Positions 13,801 through 23,468 of a stretch of DNA of 64,000 nt are shown piece by piece (within the stretch, counting starts at the first letter, position 1; the number at the start of each line of letters is the position of its first letter). Both the position numbers and the translations under genes were made by a program. The stretch comes from Oncomelania hupensis (taxonomy: Eukaryota > Mollusca > Gastropoda > Littorinimorpha > Pomatiopsidae), in NCBI GenBank assembly GCA_036898135.1, contig CM072519.1, positions 68,079,340 to 68,143,339 of the forward strand, written 5' to 3'. The notes under the pieces were generated by a model. It was not told the origin of the DNA, did no database searches, and was given only the letters and a program-made list of their open reading frames with translations.

Positions 13801-16800
13801 ACAGTGCAAGGAGGTAGAAGAAGAGGGAGACCGAAAAAGAGGTGGGATGACAACATTCGAGAATGGACTGGTTTGACACTGAGCGAAGCCATCAGGGCTG
13901 CTGAGGACAGAGAAAGATGGAGTATGCTGGTTAATATAATAATAATAATAATGGATTTTTATATAACGGGTACTCCAGCCTATGACCAGACTCATCACTC
14001 TTTACATAGTCATTACATATAAATACATGCACTCGATAAAACATCACTTTTGCTACAATACACCAAAAGACGGAACAGTAAAGGTACAGACTATTTACAA
14101 CTATGTACATAAATTACAAAAAAGACCGAAATAGACTATTTACAACTATGTGCACAAATGACAAAAAAGACAGAAATAGAATAGCAAAAACCTATTCACA
14201 GGTATTTATATGCCCGGTTAGTCCCAGGAAGAAAAACAGTATAAATATTTACAGCCGTGTATACACTTAAGGATCAGACAGAGACAAAAGAGGAGAAGAA
14301 TGGCAGCGGGATACAAATCAATCTGAATAATGCAGTTTGAAGAGGTGGGTTTTGAGGGCCTTTTTGAATGCTTGTGTTGATTGTATGTTGCGGATATGGG
14401 AGGGAAGGGAATTCCACTGCTTAGGTGCGGAGTAAGCGAATGCACGTTGGCCGTATGTCTTAGTGCGGGTGACGGGAACCTTGAGTGTGCGAGTGTCAGC
14501 AGAAGATCTTAAAGTGCGTGAAGGGGAGTAGACAGACAGTAGATCAGCAAGGTAGGAAGGACAAGAATCTGTGAAGAAGTTGTGACAGAGAACAGAGAGT
14601 TTGTACTCTATGCGTGCTTGCACAGGAAGCCAGTGAAGGGAATGTAGTAGACGTGTGATGTGATCGCGTTTCTTTGCTCGGAATACTAGTCTAGCTGCTG
14701 AGTTCTGAACCTTTTGTAATTTGTCAATGATGTGTTTTGGGGAGCCAGCAAGGAGAGAGTTGCAATAGTCAAGACGAGAAAGGACGAGAGCGCAGACTAG
14801 GGTTTTGGTGGCAGGGACTGTAAGATAGTGGCGAAAGGAGCTGATTTGGCGGATGGCCGTGTATGCAGAGCGACAGACTTGGAGATGTGGTTGTTGAGGC
14901 ACAGGTCATCGGAGAGAATGTAGCCGAGATTTCTTGCTGAGGATGAGAACTGAATGTTTGTTGTCCCTACTGTAAGCGATGTTGGGAGAGGCGAGAGTGA
15001 GGAGGAGGTGTTGTGCTTGTGAATGAGGAGGACTTCGGTTTTATCGTCATTAAGCTTAAGCTTGTTGAGTGTCATCCATGACTTAATGTCTGTGATGCAG
15101 TTCTCCAAAGTCTGAACAGTGGAATTAATGAGAGAGGGGGCGGTGGATTTATACAGTTGTGTGTCGTCTGCAAATGATTGACTCTCAACAGCATGCTTTC
15201 TAAGCAGGAGAAGCAGTGGCTTGGTGTACAGAGTGAATAACACCGGCCCTAAAACGGAACCCTGAGGCACGCCGCACACCAAGTCTGCTGTGCTGGAGAA
15301 ACAGCCATCGACGGTGACTGCTTGTGATCTGTCAGAAAGATATGAGTGGAACCAAGCAAGGACCGAGCCAGAGATTCCAAAGTAGTGTTGTAGAGTGTTA
15401 AAGAGAATGTGATGGTCGACTGTGTCAAAGGCGGCTGAGAGGTCTAATAAGGTGAGAACGGGGACGTCACCATTATCTAAGGCAAGCAACAGATCATTGG
15501 TTAACTTTAGGAGGGCTGTCTCAGTGCTGTGGAAGGGTCGGTAGGCAGACTGGTTGGGGCAAAGTAAAGCGTTATCATATAGGTAGGCAAACAGTTGTTT
15601 GAGAACAATTTTTTCTATGACTTTGGACAGGAAGGAGAGGTTTGAAACAGGTCTATAGTTCTTTAGATTATTTTTGTCTAAACTTGGCTTTTTAAGGAGG
15701 GGTTTGATGACAGCCGCTTTGAGCACAGACGGAACAACACCAGAGGACAGACTCTCGTCGATAATGTGGGTAATGGTCGGGAGTAGAGGGTCAAGATTCT
15801 CTATCAACATGGGGGTAGGAATGGGGTCGAGAGAGCAAGATGTTGGTTTTGAGCTTAAGATGACTTTCTTGACTTCTTGCTCTGTTATTGGTTGAAAAAC
15901 TTCCATCTTTGCGGTGGTGAGGGAAGGTGAGAATGGGTTAATGAGTGGGATCTCATGGCTATCAAGAGCGGCCCTTATGTCAGCCACTTTCTGTGTGAAA
16001 TAATTACAAAATACATCTGGGAGCTGACATGCTGGATGTGTGGATGGGAGTGATGTTGCATTGCTCTTACCCCTTAGCTGATTGCAAATGTCGAACAACT
16101 GTTTACAAGTTTCGCTGCTGCTAATTCTGTCGCTAAAGTACCGATACTGGTTAAATGATCATCTGTGGTGCCCCTACGACATCCGAGTTACGGGACAGGA
16201 TAGGATAAGATAGGATTATTTAGGAAATATGCTTTTATATTAAAACTATTTTGCTGAAAGTGATTTTAAAAAAAAACACAGAAACAATTGCAAATAAATA
16301 TTTTACAAAGGGAATTCCATATGTGAACAATAAAGGGAATGTGAAAATACTGATAAAATGTCTATTTGATTTATTTCTTTATTTTAAGGTCTATTCAAAT
16401 CTATAATATTAGACAAATAAAATGTCTAAACAGATGACGATAAAACCGAAGCCATCCTCATTCACAAGCACAACACCTCCTCCTCACTCTCACCTCTCCC
16501 AACCTCGCTTACAGTAGGGACAACAAACATTCAGTTCTCATCCTCAGCGAGAAATCTCGGCTACATTCTCTCCGATGACCTGTCCCTCAACAACCACATC
16601 TCCAACGTCTGTCGCTCTGCATACACGGCCATCCGCCAAATCAGCTCCTTTCGCCACTATCTTACAGTCACTTCCACCAAAACCCTAGTCTGCGCTCTCG
16701 TCCTTTCTCGTCTTGACTATTGCAACTCTCTCCTCGCTGGCTCCCCAAAACACATCATTGACAAACTACAAAAGGTTCAGAACTCAGCAGCTAGACTAGT

Positions 16801-18715
16801 ATTCCGAGCAAAGAAACGCTATCACATCACACGTCTACTACATTCCCTTTACTGGCTTCCTGTGCAAGCACGCGTAGAGTACAAACTCTTTGTTCCCTGT
16901 CACAACTTCTTCATAGATTCTTGACCTGCCTACCTTGCTGATCTACTGTCTGTCTACTCCCCTTCACGCACTTTAAGATCTTCTGCTGACACTCGCACAC
17001 TCAAAGTTCCCGTCACCCGCACTAAGACATACGGCCAACGTGCATTCGCTTGCTCCGCACCCAAGCAGTGGAATTCCCTTCCCTCCCATATCCGCAACAT
17101 ACAATCAACACAAGCATTCAAAAAGGCTCTCAAAACCCACCTCTTCAAACTGCATTATTCAGACTGATTTGTATCCCGGTGCCATTCTTCTCCTCTTTTG
17201 TCTCTGTCTGATCCTTAAGTGTATACACGGCTGTAAATATTTATACTGTTTTTCTTCCTGGGTTTTAGTTTTACCAGGCATATAAATACCTGTGAATAGG
17301 TTTTTGCTATTCTATTTCTGTCTTTTTTGTCATTTATGTACATAGTTGTAAATAGTCTATTTCTGTCTTTTTTGTCATTTGTGTACATAGTTGTAAATAG
17401 TTTTTACCTTTACTGTTCCGTCTTTTGGTGTATCGTAGCAAAAGTGATGTTTGATCGAGTGCATGTATTTTTTATGTAATGACTATGTAAAGCGTGGTGA
17501 GTCTGGTCATAGGCTGGAGTACCCGCTATATAAAAATCCGTTATTATTATTATTAATATGACTATCTGGCTTATTTATATAGTCATTCGTCGTACACCAT
17601 ATAATTGTCTGCTATTTCCGAAATTTTAATCTGTCCGATCATTCTAAAATATTGTCTCTTATAATCAGTTCAGGACTTAACTTCCTTGGAAAACCGTAAA
17701 CTTCATCGTGTTGGTCTAAATACGAGAGTGTACAGGCACACCCGTGTTCGTCCAAAATATTATATCAACTACTGCCTAAGCTACAACCCCTCACGCACGA
17801 TTAGTAGGTCATCCAACACAGCGCCTATACTTCATCTACTTCTGCCCCCATGGTGGCATAGATTTCCGTCAAACTCCGGTGACGGACTCAAAGGAGCTGC
17901 AAACATGTTTTTTTAATTGTTATTTTTATACATTTAACGGAAATCTTTCACAGACATAGTGTGGATTTAAATCTCTTTTATGATCATACTGTCTAGGGTA
18001 AAGGATGGAAAAAAGGCTTAAAACTATCTTTATTAGAAAGAACGAAGAACACAAAAAAAAGGGATAAAAGCAAGAGGAAAGACAGAATGCAACGATAAAA
18101 AAGAAGAAATAAATAATATTTATTTATTTTATTGTACAGTTCTCATATAGCACTTTTCCTGTTTAAGCATTGCCCAAGGCGCTGGCTGTGATGCAGGATC
18201 TTGTTCAAGCCGCCCGAGGAATAAAATAAACCTTACTTACTCGACTTTCCTGAACAGCTTCGCCACAGGGTAGTTGTCGTTCGGGAAAGGCACGTATTGT
18301 GGTCCTACTTGCTCCCAAGCCTAGTGGAAAATAACAAGCAAACTCAACATTGGAATGTCCAGTACATGTGCAGAGGGAGACAACTCTCTAATACAGAATA
18401 CACAATCCTTCATTGTCCTCATAAATACTCATAAGGAGAATTGCGTGCAATGTAGCCTTTGAAAGTCGGTCACAAAAATGCTGAGCTAAGAGTATTTAAC
18501 TTTAGTTACCACGAGCGAGGTAAAATGGTACTGTTTACTAGCATCGTGCTAAAAACAAACAAAGAAACAAACAAACAAACAAACAAACAAACAAAAACTC
18601 TTGTGAAGCCGGGGGCAATTTCCTACGCGTTTACCGACAGCTGACGCGGATTGGACCGGGAAAAGTAAAGAATGTGGCAGCAGAGGTACCTACGGTTTCA
18701 GTAAATCTTGATGAC

Positions 18716-18782
<67 letters not shown>

Positions 18783-21700
18783 GTCACAGAAGGCTAGTTT
18801 GGACCCAGCACTAAGGCTTCACGCCTCAAATAGTTCATCCTGCTGTAGCCTTTGTAAATTAAAGGTCAACCACAGTGCTCGGTCAAAAAGTTTCTGCTGA
18901 AAGAACTTTACTAAATAATACCAGATGCAAAAAAATTCGGTAAGCAAAGCTCTATCGTTTAATAGATATCGATCACTGAAAGTGGGATTTCCTACCTGTA
19001 ATTAAGGGTAAAGGAAGTAATACTCTAAAACGCAGCTATCGCTGATAAACGCAGCTATCGCTGATCTCCCCTCGCAGTGACGTCAGCAGCTGTAGACAAT
19101 GGCCGACTGCGAAGAAGTTACAAGCGAGACAAGCAGTGTTTCTTCACTCGATCTGTCGTGTTACAGCAGTGCTCTCTTCCGTTAGAAACGAATTCGACCC
19201 CCGAGTACTAATTGTAATAATAAACAAATAATTATACGAGCTAGACCCGTTAATACATAACCTCTTGCGTTCCCTTTTCTGAAAAGCTCCTCTGACTTTC
19301 CTGACACCCGGCAAGTGATAGCAGACGATGGATGTGTAGTAGCCACTGTGACTGTAGTTGAAGTTGAAGCAGTACTAGTAGGCCTACTACTAGTAACTTG
19401 AATCACTGTTGCTGTTGTTGAAGCGCTTGTTGCAATGGCACACGGACTTTGGATCGTTGGAACAGAGATAGGCTTTAATGTCTGTATTGTTTTCATCCCA
19501 AAGCTCCGCATAAAAGTGGCACTTGGGGGGTAGCAGTCTTCAGCGAAGTGTTTTGCGCAAATTGCTGACGACGCACAAATCTCACCCACTTATTTCGCAC
19601 TTCTTCGTTTTTTGGAAACCTATGCAATGTTATCTCATCCGCTTGTTTGTTTGTACAACCTCCAACGGCACAATATAGGCCACTGCTCTTCGTTTTCCTG
19701 CGTTTTGGTAGAGAAGTTTTTTGTTTGTATGTAGATTATAGTCACACGACACTTTCGCATATAGGTGACTACTGGACCGATTTATACTGACACCAGCGGG
19801 CCAGTTGTTGGTAAAGGGGAAAATAATATGATCACACGTTGACCAATCCGGGATTCGAACCAGCGACCTTTCGGTTACTAGCAAGACGCTCTTACCAACT
19901 GAGCTACCCGGCACTATCGGACTCTATATTGTCTACAGCAGTTGACGTCACGAGCCATGTGGTCACGTGAGCGGGCTTTTCGAAGGTGCAAAAGTTTATT
20001 CGAAGTAGATTTTATTAAATATTAAACAAGGCAGTATTTTTCGGAAAAAAGTTGTTTGGCGTGTGACTTCTTTTATTATGTAGATATTTTGTGCTCAATT
20101 TTATATTTCAATGATGTTGACCTTTAAAGTCAATGCCTAGCTGGCGACAGAAGTTAATAGTTGTGTGCTATGCATGTGTAAGCTAACTCTCGCTAGGGTA
20201 GGCAGTGACCTCATCCCGCTGACGTATAGCCACAACCCCCGCAGGAGGGCGCTTTAGGTATCTCACAAGACCACAGGCTATGTAGAGCATTCTTGGTCTA
20301 AATCTCAACCGAGAAGGACGCATGTCTCTCTAGCAGTAGACTACGCAGGTGACGGGTGAAATTCAATTCATCGCAGTATAGCCAAAGCCTGACATTGTCA
20401 AAAAGGTAAATGATCAATCTTTTGTTTCATCGCGATTTATTTATATTATTATTGGATTATGTTTGTGAAAGTCTTGCCATGTTTTATCATTGTGAATGCT
20501 TGTAAAACTTTGCTTGACCACCTGACTAACCGGGACCGGTTTGCGAAACCATGAGGTAGCCCATACTGTCCAACTATTGTTTCTCCTATGTGTATTATTG
20601 CAGACCAATGGCTGTACCGGAGAATGTGTATATTATTAATTACTTCTCCATGTGTTTATGTAGCCATGATATGTATATGTATAGGAATTATGTTGGAGAT
20701 TCCAGTGGACCAAGGACTTAGAAGAATGATCGTCTCTTGTTTGTATAAGTGGACGCGATCACCGAGGGCTGTTTCTGCCATCAGTGAGACGCTCTGCACA
20801 CCCTTTGTAAGCAAGTCGTTGCAGAAACTCGTCTTATGTTTTGCAGACGAGCAGGCTTGGTTCCATGCAGGGGATAGACCATTGAGAGTCAACCCTGACA
20901 TTAGGCCTGCAGTGGAGAATCGAGCACTGAGCTCCGATAGCCCAATTGTCAACAAACCAGAAGAGGAAACACCATCAACACACCTCAGCGATTCAGCTAA
21001 GTGCTCAAGAAGAATTGCACGAACACTGATCTAGAAGGACTGTGCGGTAGTCCACTCTCCTGAAAACGAACAGTAGGCCAACCAGAACAAATAGCCCAAT
21101 GATGAGACAGAGGCAAATATCAAGAACAGTAGCAGCATAGTCCCATCAAGGAGCGATCGACTCGAAGTGAATTTGGGCTGTTAAGTTAATCTTTGTTATA
21201 TTACATTTTGGACATTAAAGTTAAAGTAGAGATTAGAATTACATATAGAGTAGAGGAAATAAATGTGTGATATTTACTGTTGACAAGTGGCTGGACTACC
21301 TACGTTTCATAGTCGTGCGAGAGCTAGTATGTCAGTGAAGCTATTACACTTTTCTACCTATCTCTATTACCCTATCCGCACACAGACCGGGCTAAACATA
21401 TAAATGTATTAAGATTAGTCATAGGGTGATTAAACTAGCCGATCCTCGCAGACGAAAGACGAGTGGGTAATAGCATTCCATTGTGCAGAGCCCAGCAACA
21501 ATAGACCCACCATTACAATGATGATGATGGTGATGATGATGATATTGCAGTCTTGTATAGCGCTATACCACGTCAAGTGACACGCTCAATGCGCATGCAG
21601 AAAGAGATTGACCAAAAAAAAATATTTTTTTAAATACAGCCATCAGATATTAAGTAGACTATCAGAACATGTACATATTTACAGTTGTGCAGTGTGTCTA

Positions 21701-23398
21701 TTGATGTTTAGAGTCTGTTGAAACAGATGGATCTTGAAAAACTCGCGAGACTTTCTTTCTGTTTTAGCTGAAGTAGTAGTGAATTCCAGAGGTGAGGTGC
21801 AGAATTTATAATGGCCCTGTGTCCCATAGTCTTTTTGTTTGTGTTGCCTTCTCTAATATTTGACACAGTGTGTGTGGTGGGGTGAGGTGGGGGCGTGTGT
21901 GTGTGTGTAGGAGCACGCGCGTGCGTGCGTGCGTGCGTGCGTGAATGGTAGTCTTTGGGTCTTAGAAGAGAGGTAGCATTGGAGGTGATTTTTTTTAAGC
22001 GCCCTCAGCCTTTTGCCAGCGTGGAGTTGTGCACGCTACAAGTGTACATCATTATTATTAGATACTTTCTTTTTCTCAGGCCAACCTTGTGAGACCATTG
22101 CCCGTTTCCTCTTGTCAGAAGCACTTTGAAAAATTAAATATTAGACTAGCCCTTGAAACGTGTAAACAAACACACACATGCAAATTTGGATAGCTTTATT
22201 ACAGCCTAAACCGTTAACAATAACACCCACACACACACGCACACACACACCCACACACACACACATACCCCCAAACACCCCCCCCCCCCCACACACACAC
22301 ACACACAAACATTAATAATATTAAGCTAACAGTCCAGAGAGATTATTGGCGGGTTACCTTTTCCTCTGGTAGACCAGGAATCACTCCCATCCGTTTGAGT
22401 GTAGTAATTTCCTGATACTCAAAGGGACCGCCTGTATCTCTTTTCCCATAAGGTGCATGCATGGATTCGGCCACCCGCTCCTCGTACGTCAGATACTCTG
22501 GAGCTACTGTACGGGGCTTAAACGGCTGTGACACACGCGCACACCCAAACACAAACGCACACACACACAATACAATAAAATGTTAATGTGAAAGAACCAC
22601 AAGATGCAAAAGCCATTCAAATGTATTGTTTTAAACAATGATATGGCTTGTGTTGCTCAACGTAACCGCGAAAGTTTGAATTTTCCATAATCTGTTCTGG
22701 CAGAGTAATTTCCCCTGGGTAACGGTACATCCAATACCAAAGCTGTGTGACCTTTCACCCTATTTCTGAATGAACCACGCGGCTTCAACAGTGCGTCTTT
22801 GGTGTCTGGTGTTAGGGTTAGTGCCTATTGTATCACCTAAAATGAAAAACCTTACAGAAAACCTTTTAAATGGGTTTGGCTTCGAGAGATGCTATTTTTA
22901 GTGCAAGACCACTGACTAGCAGTTGCTTTTAATAGGCACAAAACCTACAGAATTTATTGATTTAAAATATTATATTTTCAAAAGAGTTTCTTTTTAATAA
23001 GTTTAATTTTTCAGTAGGGCAACACTTACTGTGAATGTTTAAAATGTTTAAAATGCTCTGTCGAGTGGGCGTGGTCAAAGCGGGTTCCTGTAACCCCCCA
23101 CCCACCCCACTACCCTACCCCCTCACACACACACACTACACATACTGGCTTTCACGGTGTTATTATGACTTTCCTGAAACGCGACATACGTTGTGTTGAC
23201 AATGGGTCATATTACGTCCCATTTTTTAAAGTACTTTTAAGTGTTCTAACGCTAGCCCTAATCCTTACCTTAACCCTTACCCTAACACAACCCTAACCCT
23301 AACGGTTATGTATGGTTTGACGTCAAAACAACGAGGGCTGTCAAAACAAGTTATGTAGATGTTCACTAGTTTGTCCAAATAAAACCGTGAAAACAAGT

Positions 23399-23468
<70 letters not shown>

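Larger units (their letters stand above)
19077..19951 (-). mobile_element. Small element with inverted termini carrying a THAP domain relic
   Basis: A 24-base inverted repeat, GTGACGTCA followed by about 6 variable bases and TGTAGACAAT, occurs at 19077-19100 and 19928-19951 with 2 mismatches. Between them, on the minus strand, is a THAP zinc-finger reading (about 19690-19450). A tRNA-like SINE head lies inside at 19842-19913. A further 12-base inverted repeat, TTAAAGGTCAAC, occurs at 18859-18870 and 20116-20127 and could mark the true outer ends, but no target duplication was found at either pair. Confidence 0.55.

Noticed and set aside
19842..19913. Functional tRNA gene
   Set aside because: A and B boxes are present, but arm pairing is imperfect and the sequence continues into a SINE-like body. 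The same holds for 11594-11664, 24234-24303 and 24942-25016.
18859..20127. 12-base inverted repeat TTAAAGGTCAAC as element ends
   Set aside because: No target duplication is seen and a 12-base match over this distance could be chance. It is kept only as a possibility in the THAP element entry.
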